Assembly (NCBI GenBank): GCA_963839515.1
Contig: CAWIVN010000026.1
Span: 1 to 64,000, forward strand
Source: Fredericiella sp963839515
GTDB lineage: Bacteria; Chloroflexota; Anaerolineae; Caldilineales; Caldilineaceae
Length of the DNA: 64,000 bases
Direction: 5' to 3'
Numbering within the stretch: the stretch's first letter is position 1; every line of letters begins with the position of its first letter. The notes beneath the pieces were generated by a model. That model was not told the DNA's origin. It made no database searches and saw only the letters and a program-made list of their open reading frames with translations. This document shows, in pieces, positions 35,988-44,050 of the stretch. The position numbers and the translations under genes are program-made.

Positions 35988-36040
35988 TGATGACTCCTTG
36001 TGTCTGTTGAGCGAATCTATACAGTTACCAGGAGTCATCA
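35988..36040 (-). promoter_or_regulatory. Leader hairpin covering the pstS ribosome-binding site
   Basis: TGATGACTCCT (35988-35998) and AGGAGTCATCA (36030-36040) are exact reverse complements 31 bases apart. In the pstS mRNA the 3' arm contains the ribosome site AGGAG, so folding would hide it ten bases before the start codon. This is read directly from sequence; the regulatory meaning is inferred. Confidence 0.5.
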
Positions 36041-36073
36041 TGCCAGACGCGAGTTAATGAACGTGCGCGGTGG

Positions 36074-36112
36074 CGTTAAAGTGTAATCAAGGTTGTGTTA
36101 TTGGTGTGTTAA
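36074..36112 (-). promoter_or_regulatory. Putative Pho box (11-bp-phased repeats) upstream of pstS
   Basis: On the minus strand TTAACA (36107-36112), ATAACA (36096-36101), TTGATT (36085-36090) and TTAACG (36074-36079) start exactly 11 bp apart, one helical turn. This matches the layout of PhoP/PhoB-type response-regulator boxes, best known as TTAACA-like repeats in Firmicutes. It overlaps the 3' end of phoR and lies upstream of pstS. The PhoB-like regulator encoded nearby is the likely binder. Confidence 0.6.
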
Positions 36113-37571
36113 CGAGGGGAAGCGTAAAGGAGAAGGTGCTGCCCTTGCCCTCGACGCTCTCGACCCAGAGACGCCCATTGTGCGCCTGGATCGTATGCTT
36201 GGCGATGGCGAGGCCAAGGCCGGTGCCACCGCTTGCACGGGCGCGGTCTGCCTTGTAAAAGCGTTCAAAAATGCGCGGGAGGTCTTCGGCCGGAATGCCG
36301 ATGCCGGTATCGGCCACGGAGACGACGATGCCGTCGTGCACGGCGCGCGCCGTCACGGTGACAAAGCCGCCGGCAGGCGTGAACTTGATGGCGTTGTGCA
36401 CCAGGTTGATCACCACCTGGCGGATGCGGTCGGCGTCTACCATGACCTGCGGCAGTTCGTCGGGCAGCACGACAGTCAATGTGATATCGGCACGTGCAGC
36501 CTGGGGGCGCAGCCGTTCGACGGCCGGCTCGACCAAGGCGGCCAAGCCGGAGGGAAACAGGCGTAGGGGCGCCTGGCCCGACTCGATGCGGGATAGTTCC
36601 AGCAGTTCCTGGACCATCTGGGTCATCGAATCGACCTCGATCTCCATGCGGCCGAGGAAGTGCTCGGCGGCCGGCGGGTCACTCATGGCGCCGTCGCGCA
36701 GAGTGTCCACCAGCGCCTTGATCGAGGCCAGTGGGGTGCGCAGCTCATGTGAAATGTTGCTGACAAAATCGCGGCGCACGGCTTCGAGCCGGTAGAGATG
36801 GCTGAGATCCTGGAGGAGAACCAGGTATCCGTTGGATGCACCCCGCAGAAACGGTGTGACGGTGATGCGCAGGAAAAAGCCGGCGCTGACCTCAATTGTG
36901 GCCGTCTGCTCCTCGCGACGCTGTGCGCACTGCTGCCAGACATCGGCCAGCCGGTAATCGCGCACGATCTGGACAAAGGACTCGTGCAGAACCTTGTCAG
37001 CCGGAGAGTGTAGCAGCCGTTCGGCAGATGGGTTCATCAAGGCCACAGTGCCGCGGCGATCGAGCATGATCACGCCGTCACTCATGTTATACAAGACAGT
37101 ATCGAAACGGTCGCGCTCGCGCTTGCGGCGCGCCGCCTGGTGTTCCGTCCGCTCCGCCAGGCGATTAACGGCCCGGCTCAACTGGTTGAGTTCACTGCCG
37201 GCTAGGAGATCGGCGCGGGCGGAATAGTCGCCATGCGCGAGCCGATCGAGCACATAGGTTACACGCCGCACCTGGCTGGCGTTGATTTGGAGGGCGGCCA
37301 CAAACAGCGCAGTCAGGGTAAATGATGCCGTCAACCAGCCAATCACCAACACAGTCCCGCCTGCAGGCGACCAATAGAGGCCGAGCAAGCCGATGGTAAC
37401 AAGGACGGCCAGCAACATAAGCAGCGTGAGCCGCCAGTAGAGGCGCTGCGTAGCCCAGAAGTTCCGCCAACGCCGGCGCCAGGCGCTTGTGCCGGCGTCC
37501 CTGGCTGCGTCTGCGTTTGATGATGGTTGCGAATTCGCAACAATTGTCTCAGACACGGACGTGCTCTGCAT
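36087..37571 (-). CDS. phoR: Phosphate-regulon sensor histidine kinase PhoR
   Basis: A 494-residue membrane sensor kinase. Two membrane helices lie at about residues 46-66 and 72-96, a HAMP-like segment at 100-150, and a PAS domain at about 155-260 (NMSDGVIMLDRRGTVALMNP). The HisKA domain has the phospho-acceptor His275 in SHELRTPLASIK. The ATPase domain carries NLVHNAIKFTP (N box), ADTGIGIP (G1), RIFERFYKADRA (F box) and GGTGLGLAI (G2). I prefer ATG 37571 (MQSTSVSETI) over 37616 because a repeat array resembling a Pho box ends only about 11 bases before the latter. It is encoded just after phoB, with 63 bp between phoB and the longer phoR frame. Confidence 0.88.
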   Translation of the reverse strand: MQSTSVSETIVANSQPSSNADAARDAGTSAWRRRWRNFWATQRLYWRLTLLMLLAVLVTIGLLGLYWSPAGGTVLVIGWLTASFTLTALFVAALQINASQVRRVTYVLDRLAHGDYSARADLLAGSELNQLSRAVNRLAERTEHQAARRKRERDRFDTVLYNMSDGVIMLDRRGTVALMNPSAERLLHSPADKVLHESFVQIVRDYRLADVWQQCAQRREEQTATIEVSAGFFLRITVTPFLRGASNGYLVLLQDLSHLYRLEAVRRDFVSNISHELRTPLASIKALVDTLRDGAMSDPPAAEHFLGRMEIEVDSMTQMVQELLELSRIESGQAPLRLFPSGLAALVEPAVERLRPQAARADITLTVVLPDELPQVMVDADRIRQVVINLVHNAIKFTPAGGFVTVTARAVHDGIVVSVADTGIGIPAEDLPRIFERFYKADRARASGGTGLGLAIAKHTIQAHNGRLWVESVEGKGSTFSFTLPLVNTPITQP

Positions 37572-37626
37572 AAACAATAACCTTACGCCGGCGATTGGCC
37601 GGCGCAAAGTCATCATACCTATGGAT

Positions 37627-37654
37627 CATTAACATCGTGTCAAACAAAGGTTAA
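37627..37654 (-). promoter_or_regulatory. Putative Pho box upstream of phoR
   Basis: On the minus strand TTAACC (37649-37654), TTGACA (37638-37643) and TTAATG (37627-37632) start exactly 11 bp apart. They form the same phased pattern as the array before pstS and suggest autoregulation of phoR from a promoter inside the phoB-phoR gap. Confidence 0.55.
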
Positions 37655-37679
37655 CCTATCTGCACGACTTTGTCCGTTT

Positions 37680-38399
37680 TCAGCCTTCAAACCGGTAGCC
37701 GATGCTGCGCACTGTTACGATACGGATGGGGTTGGAAGGGTCGCGCTCGATCTTCTCGCGCAGCCAGCGCACATGGACGTCCACTGTGCGGCTGCCGCCA
37801 TCATACTCCCAGCCCCACACCCGTTCCAAGATCAGGTCGCGGCTGAGGACTATGCCGCGGTTGCGGGCGAGAAAGGTCAACAGATCAAATTCCTTGGGTT
37901 TGAGGTGATGCACTTGTCCATCACAGGTCAACTCGCGGCGGCTGAGATCGATAACCATTTTATCGAAAACCATCTTTTCAGTCACAACATCGGGCTGGGG
38001 CGCAGCCGCCTGTTCTTCGCGGTCGAGGCGCACGCGGCGCAGCAGCGCCTTGACGCGGGCGACCAGTTCGCGCATGCTGAAGGGTTTGGTGAGATAGTCG
38101 TCGGCGCCAACTTCAAGGCCCACGATCTTGTCGATCTCCTCGGTGCGCGCCGTCAGCATCAGGATGGGGACGCTCGTCTCCTGGCGTAGAATGCGACAAA
38201 CTTCGAAGCCATCCAGACCGGGCAACATGATGTCGAGCACGACCAGGTCAGGCGTGTGCTTGCGCGCCGACTCTAGTGCGGCCCGCCCATCAGTCGCCGT
38301 AAAAACATCATAGCCTTGGCGGCGCAGCGAATATTCAAGCGTTTCGACCAGCGTCTGCTCATCCTCTACGACCAGAATTTTGCTTTTTTCGTCTGCCAT
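37680..38399 (-). CDS. phoB: OmpR/PhoB-family response regulator
   Basis: A 239-residue two-component regulator. The receiver domain spans residues 1-120, with the acidic pocket VVEDEQ, the phospho-acceptor Asp56 in LVVLDIMLPG, and the conserved Lys in DYLTKPF. A short Glu/Ala/Pro linker leads to a winged-helix DNA-binding domain (LKPKEFDLLTFLARNRGIVL, then SRTVDVHVRWLREKIE and GYRFEG at the C-terminus). It lies immediately before phoR and the pst genes on the same strand, so it is most likely the phosphate-response activator. The promoter would be upstream of 38399, in the 29-bp gap after the EamA transporter gene or further up. Confidence 0.9.
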   Translation of the reverse strand: MADEKSKILVVEDEQTLVETLEYSLRRQGYDVFTATDGRAALESARKHTPDLVVLDIMLPGLDGFEVCRILRQETSVPILMLTARTEEIDKIVGLEVGADDYLTKPFSMRELVARVKALLRRVRLDREEQAAAPQPDVVTEKMVFDKMVIDLSRRELTCDGQVHHLKPKEFDLLTFLARNRGIVLSRDLILERVWGWEYDGGSRTVDVHVRWLREKIERDPSNPIRIVTVRSIGYRFEG

Positions 38400-38428
38400 A
38401 CATTCGATCCTCTACTAGATCCGTAGCA

Positions 38429-39316
38429 TTAACTTGCCAATTCGGGCTTGCGCTCAGAACGGCGGCTGCCGGCGTTCATCGCCAGCCCACGCACGAGGGC
38501 GGCGAGGAGCACGATCGCCCCGCCCAGCAGGGCCATGGGGCCAGGCAGTTCGCCATTCACCAGGAACACCCAGATCGGATTCAAAATTGGTTCCAACGTC
38601 GAAATCAGCACGACCTCCAGCGCAGGCAGGCGCGTGATGGCATAGCTGTACAGGATAAAGGGGATGCCTAGTTGGAAGATGCCCAGAAACAGCAGGATGC
38701 CCACATCCGTAGGGGTGGGCGTAGCGGTGAGCAGAAAGGGCAGGCCAATGGCGGCAGCCAGGATATTGCCGAGCAGGATCGTCTCGATCGGGGAGCCGTC
38801 CTTCTGTTTGCGCAGGAACAGGGTCATCCAGGCCATGGTGACGCCGGAGAGGACGGCCAGGATGTTGCCCAGCAGGTCATCGCCCGTCAGGTGGTCGCCA
38901 AAGAAGAGCAGCATGCCGACGGCGATCAGTGCCATGGTGACGTAGTCGATCGTGTGCGGGCGTTCGCGCAGATACCAGATGCCAAACAGCGCCACCCATA
39001 AGGGAGCAGTGTATTGGAGCAGGATGGCATTGGCGGCTGACGTCATCTGGGTCGCCATGATGAACAGGACAAAGGTAGCAGCCTGGGTGACGGCCCCGCC
39101 GATCTGCGGCAGCGACCATGTAAAGTGGGGACGGCGAATATAGAGCGCCAGGACGACAGCCGTCAGCAGCGAGCGCCCGCTGACGATGGCCATGGCGGGC
39201 AGCGTAGATTCCTTGATCAGCACGCCGCTTGTGCTCCAAAGGGTGACACAGATCAGCAGCAGCCAGACGGCACGCCGGTCCTGGCGCGCATCAGAAATGG
39301 GCTCACTTACAGTCAC
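38429..39316 (-). CDS. EamA/DMT-superfamily transporter
   Basis: A 295-residue membrane protein with about ten helices arranged as two five-helix EamA repeats, the drug/metabolite transporter fold. Conserved features include the early segment WLLLICVTLWSTSGVLIKE, the mid-protein LLQYTAPLWVALFGIWYLRE and its second-repeat counterpart LISTLEPILNPIWVFLVNGE. The start appears to be GTG 39316, with GGAAAG six bases upstream. It lies before phoB on the same strand with 29 bp between, but a functional link to phosphate is not evident. The substrate cannot be told from sequence; exporters of amino acids or metabolites are common in this family. Confidence 0.88.
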   Translation of the reverse strand: MTVSEPISDARQDRRAVWLLLICVTLWSTSGVLIKESTLPAMAIVSGRSLLTAVVLALYIRRPHFTWSLPQIGGAVTQAATFVLFIMATQMTSAANAILLQYTAPLWVALFGIWYLRERPHTIDYVTMALIAVGMLLFFGDHLTGDDLLGNILAVLSGVTMAWMTLFLRKQKDGSPIETILLGNILAAAIGLPFLLTATPTPTDVGILLFLGIFQLGIPFILYSYAITRLPALEVVLISTLEPILNPIWVFLVNGELPGPMALLGGAIVLLAALVRGLAMNAGSRRSERKPELAS

Positions 39317-39338
39317 GACGATCTTTCCATTCTATATA

Positions 39339-39397
39339 CCGCCCACGCCGGAATACAGTCCGCACGCGGCGTGCGGACTGTATTCCGGCGTGGGCGG
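39339..39397. repeat. 59-bp perfect palindrome, family III
   Basis: Two 29-base arms, perfectly complementary around the single centre base 39368, run from CCGCCCACGCCGGAATAC at the left edge through the core CAGTCCGCACGC. The core CAGTCCGCA...TGCGGACTG is the same as in the hairpins at 6919-7021. It lies 22 bp upstream of the EamA start. It could act as a terminator for the AspT-like gene, extrude as a cruciform, or be a mobile palindromic repeat. Confidence 0.85.
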
Positions 39398-39507
39398 CGT
39401 GAGAACCATTCCACCGTCCAGTGAGCACGCCTTCGTGCGGGTTGGCGGCGAAAGCTGCCAGCGCAGGAGGGGTACAATAGCGTGCGGCTGGACGGTTTCG
39501 CATGAAC

Positions 39508-41166
39508 CTAGTAGCCCCCCGGCAGGAACACGACCAGAAGCTGCGCGAGCAGGATTTTGGCGATAGTGGCCATCGGGAAGGCCATGGCGTAGCCGTGATT
39601 CGGCAGGTCGTTTTTGGCCTGCGAGATAGCGTAGGCCTGCACGGCAGGCTGCGTGTGCACAGCTGCCATCATGCCAATCGCCAGGCCAAAGGGAATCTTG
39701 AGCAGCTTGTAGGCGATAAGCAGCACCAGAAAGGCCGTCGCCAACGACACAATGGCGCCAGCCAGAAGGATCTGCAAGCCACCGGCATTTTGCAGCGTGG
39801 ACAGAAAGGTATAGCCGGAACGAATACCGATGCCAGCCAACAGAAGGGTCAAGCCGAATTGGCGCAGCGTCAAGTTGGCGCTGTAGGGCAGGCTCCACAC
39901 GATGGGACCGGTGCGGCGCAGGGCGCTGAGGATGAGCGCCACGATCAAGGGACCGCCTGCTTCGCCCAGCTTGAACTGGATCCCGCCCGGCAAGCTGATC
40001 GGGATCATGCCGACGAGCAGGCCTAAGGCGATGCCCACTCCAAGCGAGAGCCAGTTGATCTCGCTCAGCGAGCGGTACGAGTCGCCGAAGAAGTCGCTGA
40101 TGGGTTTGACCTGGCTGCGCGGGGCAACAAAGCGCACGCGGTCACCTAGTTCCAGCACGAGATCGTCCGTCGCCAACAGCTCGATGTCGCCGCGGCGGAC
40201 ACGTGTGACAATGGCGCCGAATTTTTCAGGCAGGTCCAGGTCGGACAGCTTCTTGCCTACCAAGTGGTGGTTCGACACAAAGACGCGCCGAAAATCGTAG
40301 GCGCTGCGGTCCAGGTCGAGCTGCTGTTCTGCCGAGATACCCAGTTCGCGCACGGCGGCGTCGACGTTCTCTGGCGTTCCGATGATGCTGAGCAGGTCGC
40401 CTTCGTGCAGGACGGTGTCGCGTGTCGTGAGTTCGACGGTGTCGCCGTGCATGATGCGGCCAAACATCACGCCCCAGTCCTTGCGCGGAGCCAGCTCTTG
40501 CAGCGGCACGTTCAACACACTGGCGTTGGTGACGTGCACGGTGCGGTTATAGATTTCCTGCTCGACTGGGAACATATCACGCACACGCTCGGCGTCCTGG
40601 CGGTAGTTGATCTTCCATAGGCCGCGCATAATGCTGACGGCGAGCATCGGCCCAATCACACCCATCGGATAACTGACCGAGTAACCGACAACCGGTTCCG
40701 TGGCGGCGATTTTGGCTATATCGGGCGGGGCGGTGGTGGCGATAAAGTTGGTCACTTGCGCCAGGGCCGGCGTGTTGGTGAGGGCGCCCGTAAAAATGCC
40801 GGCGCTGATGGATGCCTTAAAGCCAAAAAACATGTGCTCAGCTGTAACGATCAACGCCGATACGATCAGCACACCCAGCACCATGAGATTGTCGCGCAGC
40901 CCGCTGCGCGAGAACGAGGCAAAGAAGCCGGGCCCACTCGCCAGCCCAACCATGTAGACAAAGAGCACCAGGCCGAGCGAAATCAGCGCCGGCGGCAAGG
41001 TGAGCCGCTCGTCGAGGGCGCCGAAGGCCAGGCCCACAAACAGCACGGCTGCTACACCCAAGCCCGTGCCCTTGATCTTAATCTCTCCAATTGCGTAACC
41101 GATAGCGGCAACCACGAACAGCAGCAAAAGCGGCTGTTCAGCAAGAAGGTCTATAACGCGGTCCAT
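39508..41166 (-). CDS. AspT/YidE/YbjL-type transporter with TrkA-C domains
   Basis: A 552-residue membrane protein of the aspartate:alanine exchanger family. Two copies of a five-helix membrane unit flank a central soluble part. The N-terminal unit is about residues 1-180 (GLVLFVYMVGLASGPGFFAS, then GALTNTPALAQV). Two TrkA-C (RCK-C) regulatory domains lie at about 205-370 (HVTNASVLNVPLQELAPRKD, ELGDRVRFVAPRSQV). The C-terminal unit follows and ends at VFLPGGY. AspT exchanges amino acids, while relatives such as YidE and YbjL have unknown substrates. The start ATG 41166 has AAGGA upstream and a good sigma-70-like promoter at 41202-41229. It is transcribed away from the YfhO-like gene. Confidence 0.88.
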   Translation of the reverse strand: MDRVIDLLAEQPLLLLFVVAAIGYAIGEIKIKGTGLGVAAVLFVGLAFGALDERLTLPPALISLGLVLFVYMVGLASGPGFFASFSRSGLRDNLMVLGVLIVSALIVTAEHMFFGFKASISAGIFTGALTNTPALAQVTNFIATTAPPDIAKIAATEPVVGYSVSYPMGVIGPMLAVSIMRGLWKINYRQDAERVRDMFPVEQEIYNRTVHVTNASVLNVPLQELAPRKDWGVMFGRIMHGDTVELTTRDTVLHEGDLLSIIGTPENVDAAVRELGISAEQQLDLDRSAYDFRRVFVSNHHLVGKKLSDLDLPEKFGAIVTRVRRGDIELLATDDLVLELGDRVRFVAPRSQVKPISDFFGDSYRSLSEINWLSLGVGIALGLLVGMIPISLPGGIQFKLGEAGGPLIVALILSALRRTGPIVWSLPYSANLTLRQFGLTLLLAGIGIRSGYTFLSTLQNAGGLQILLAGAIVSLATAFLVLLIAYKLLKIPFGLAIGMMAAVHTQPAVQAYAISQAKNDLPNHGYAMAFPMATIAKILLAQLLVVFLPGGY

Positions 41167-41201
41167 AGGTTCCTTTCGGATTTTGTTTTAATAACGCGTT
41201 C

Positions 41202-41229
41202 AGTATAGACCATGTAGACGGGAGTTCAA
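41202..41229 (-). promoter_or_regulatory. Sigma-70-type promoter of the AspT-like gene
   Basis: On the minus strand TTGAAC (41224-41229) and TATACT (41202-41207) are separated by 16 bp. Transcription would begin about 30 bases before ATG 41166. Only the consensus match and position support it. Confidence 0.5.
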
Positions 41230-41281
41230 ATGAACCTGGGCAAGTGCTGTATGATGGTTTCAACAAAGAGGCGATCGCGGC

Positions 41282-44050
41282 ATGAAGCTACCCAACCTAC
41301 CAGACCATCTCCGGCGGCATCGCCCTACCTATGCCGGCATCCTGCTGCTGACAACGGCCGTGCTGTTTTTCCATTGGCGCGGCATGGCGCCAGGAAAAGT
41401 GTTTCTGCCGGTGGACACAGCCAATCGCCTGCTGCCGTGGCGTGACGCCGACGCGGCGGGCCGCTTGCAGAACTGGCTGATTAGCGACCCCTTATACCAG
41501 TTCTACCCCTTCCTTATGCAAGCGGTGGCGAGCCTGCGCCAAGGTCAGCTGCTGCTGTGGAATCCTGCCCTCTTCTCCGGCCACCCCTCCCTGGCCGACC
41601 CGCTGTTCCAGACCTTCTATCCCTTTGTCACTGCATTTGGCCTCCTGTTCGGTCCGGCGCGTGGGTTCAGCCTGGCGCTGGTGGCGCACGTGCTGCTGGC
41701 CGGCCTGCTCATGTTTGGCTTCCTGCGCAGCCTGCGCCTGGGCGTCCCCGCGGCGGTGCTGGGCGGCTTGACCTATGCGCTCAGCGGCTACATGGTCACC
41801 TGGTTTGAGTTCCCCTTCTGGATCACGACGCTGGCCTGGCTGCCGGGCATCCTGTGGGCCTACCATGCCGGTGTCGAGCGGCAGCAGTGGCGCTATGCCG
41901 CGGTCGCCGGGCTGCTGTACGGCGTTGCCTTGCTGGCAGGGCAGTACCAGTTCCTCGTCGTCTTTACGCTGTTCTGGGGGTCATACGCGGCCGCCACGGC
42001 CGTCGCGCTGCGGCGCATCCCCGGCGCGATAGCCTTTGCCATTCTGAGCTGGCTGGCTGCGCTGGGGCTGGGGGCCCTGATCGGCGCCGTGCAGGCGCTG
42101 CCGTTCGCCGAACTGTTGGCCGTCAGCCGCCGGGCCATGGGTGGCGCCCAAGATGTGCTGCCCCTCGCGCAGCTCGTGACTACCCTGCTGCCCAACTTCC
42201 TCGGCAATCCTTCCTTGGCCGAGGATTACTGGGGCGCCGGCAACTACAACGAATATACCCTCTATGTCGGCATTGTCGCCACGTTTCTCGCCTGGATGAC
42301 CTTGTTTGCCATGCCGCGTTACTGGCAGATCTTTCTCGGCGCCAGTGTGTTGGTCGTTACCTGGTTTGCCGTGGGTGGGCCGGGGGCGGCATGGGCCGGC
42401 AGCCTGCCAGTCATGGGACAGGTTTCGCCACACCGGGCCGTCTTCTTGCTGCCGCTGCTGGTGGGCTGGCTGGCGGCCGATACACTGGACCGGCGCGCCT
42501 TGGGCTGGCAGGCAGTCTTGGCAGGCCTGGCAAGTTTCTTGCTGCTGTGCGTCGCCGCCATGATCCTCGCCTGGAACGAATACACAGCCGCGGCCGGCGA
42601 GCTGTTTCGGAGCAACGTCCTGGTGAGCAGCGCGCTGCTGGCGTCAGCAGCCGGGCTGCTGTTGCTGCGCGCATGGCGGCCGCGGCTGCGCACGGCCTGC
42701 GACTGGCTGATGGTCGCTTTGGTTGCGATCAATCTCGCCTGGTTTGGCAGCAGCTATAACCCGGCTGGCAAGATTACAGACCTGTTTCCGCCCACGCCGG
42801 TGACCGAGTATCTGCGCCAACGCGACGACCTGGCGCGGGCGGTGCCGCTGCAGCGCGGCGGCGCCTTGTTGTTTGGCCCCAACGCCATCACGGACTACGG
42901 CGTGCTGCAGCCAGGCGGTTACTCTTCGCTGGTCATCGCCGGCTACCACGACCTCATCAGCCGCGGCGACCCCGTGATCGACCTGCCTTGGATCGACCGC
43001 AGCAGCAACTTCCTCTTGTTCAGCCAACCCAGCGAGCGCCTGCTGGACCTTCTCAACGTGAACCTGTTGGCGTCGCCCGTGGAGATACCAGATCCGGGGC
43101 CGGTGACGGAGTTTGAGGCCGGCCCGTGCCAGGGGCCGGGCATTGTCGTCGACGACCGGCGGCCGCTGCGGGGTGAGTTCACGGTCTGGCACCACGCCAT
43201 CAATCGCCTCGACATCCCCTTGATCAATACAGTCGGGGCAACCGGCACACCCGGCGCTGATGCAACTGTCAAGCTGCGCCTGTGGCGCGACGGCACGGAG
43301 GGAACGCTGGTCGTGGATGCCGCGATGGCAGCCGCAGACGTACTGCAGCAGCCGCAATGGACGGTGTACTTTGCGCCGGAGGAAGACGCGCCGGGACGCC
43401 GTTATGCCTGGGAGCTGGCCACCGAGGGCGTCGACGGAGAGACCTTGCGCATCTGCGCCAACGCGGCCGGCGGCCCGGCGCTGGCGGCTTATGGGCCACG
43501 GCAGGCAGCTGTCGACCTCGCGCCTGACAACGGCGTACGGCTTTACCGGCGCTTTGCGCCCCTGCCGCGTGCCGCGGTCGTGTATGCAAGCGAGACGGTA
43601 ACTGGCACAGAGGCGCGTCTCGACCGGCTGCTCGATCCGAATTTTGATATACGCAACATCGCCTTGACGGAGGCTCCGCTAACACTGCCTGCCGCTCCAG
43701 CGCTCCCCGCCACGCGCGCTAATATCGTGGCTTACGACAACAACCGCGTGGTGATCGAGGCAACAGCCGCGGCGGACGGCCTGTTAGTGCTGGCCGACCA
43801 ATATTATCCCGGCTGGGAGGCAACGGTGGACGGGGTGTCGACGCCTGTCGTGCGCGCCAACCACGTCATGCGTGGCGTGCCCCTGCCTCCAGGGAAGCAC
43901 ACCGTCGTGTTTGCATTTGCGCCTCGATCGCTACAGCTAGGTGGCGCATTGACGATTTTGGGTTTGGTGCTGGCAGGCTTCCTCATTGCATGGGACCGTC
44001 AGGATAAAGATCAGGCTAAAGGTCAAGGCAAAGATAGCGTCACCCCTTAA
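41282..44050 (+). CDS. YfhO-like multi-spanning membrane protein
   Basis: A 922-residue integral membrane protein. The first ~480 residues contain around a dozen hydrophobic helices with extracytoplasmic loops. The early segment VFLPVDTANRLLPWRDAD and the following FYPFLMQAVASLRQGQLLLWNP resemble the first loop of GT-C-type and YfhO proteins. A large soluble beta-rich region follows and ends with the family signature YYPGWEATVDG and PPGKHTVVFAFAPRSLQLG before a last helix. YfhO-type proteins are implicated in glycosylation of lipoteichoic acid or other envelope polymers. Catalytic function here is not proven. Start ATG 41282 has a GAGG site. Its last 11 bases overlap the convergent rtcB gene. 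Confidence 0.8.
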   Translation: MKLPNLPDHLRRHRPTYAGILLLTTAVLFFHWRGMAPGKVFLPVDTANRLLPWRDADAAGRLQNWLISDPLYQFYPFLMQAVASLRQGQLLLWNPALFSGHPSLADPLFQTFYPFVTAFGLLFGPARGFSLALVAHVLLAGLLMFGFLRSLRLGVPAAVLGGLTYALSGYMVTWFEFPFWITTLAWLPGILWAYHAGVERQQWRYAAVAGLLYGVALLAGQYQFLVVFTLFWGSYAAATAVALRRIPGAIAFAILSWLAALGLGALIGAVQALPFAELLAVSRRAMGGAQDVLPLAQLVTTLLPNFLGNPSLAEDYWGAGNYNEYTLYVGIVATFLAWMTLFAMPRYWQIFLGASVLVVTWFAVGGPGAAWAGSLPVMGQVSPHRAVFLLPLLVGWLAADTLDRRALGWQAVLAGLASFLLLCVAAMILAWNEYTAAAGELFRSNVLVSSALLASAAGLLLLRAWRPRLRTACDWLMVALVAINLAWFGSSYNPAGKITDLFPPTPVTEYLRQRDDLARAVPLQRGGALLFGPNAITDYGVLQPGGYSSLVIAGYHDLISRGDPVIDLPWIDRSSNFLLFSQPSERLLDLLNVNLLASPVEIPDPGPVTEFEAGPCQGPGIVVDDRRPLRGEFTVWHHAINRLDIPLINTVGATGTPGADATVKLRLWRDGTEGTLVVDAAMAAADVLQQPQWTVYFAPEEDAPGRRYAWELATEGVDGETLRICANAAGGPALAAYGPRQAAVDLAPDNGVRLYRRFAPLPRAAVVYASETVTGTEARLDRLLDPNFDIRNIALTEAPLTLPAAPALPATRANIVAYDNNRVVIEATAAADGLLVLADQYYPGWEATVDGVSTPVVRANHVMRGVPLPPGKHTVVFAFAPRSLQLGGALTILGLVLAGFLIAWDRQDKDQAKGQGKDSVTP

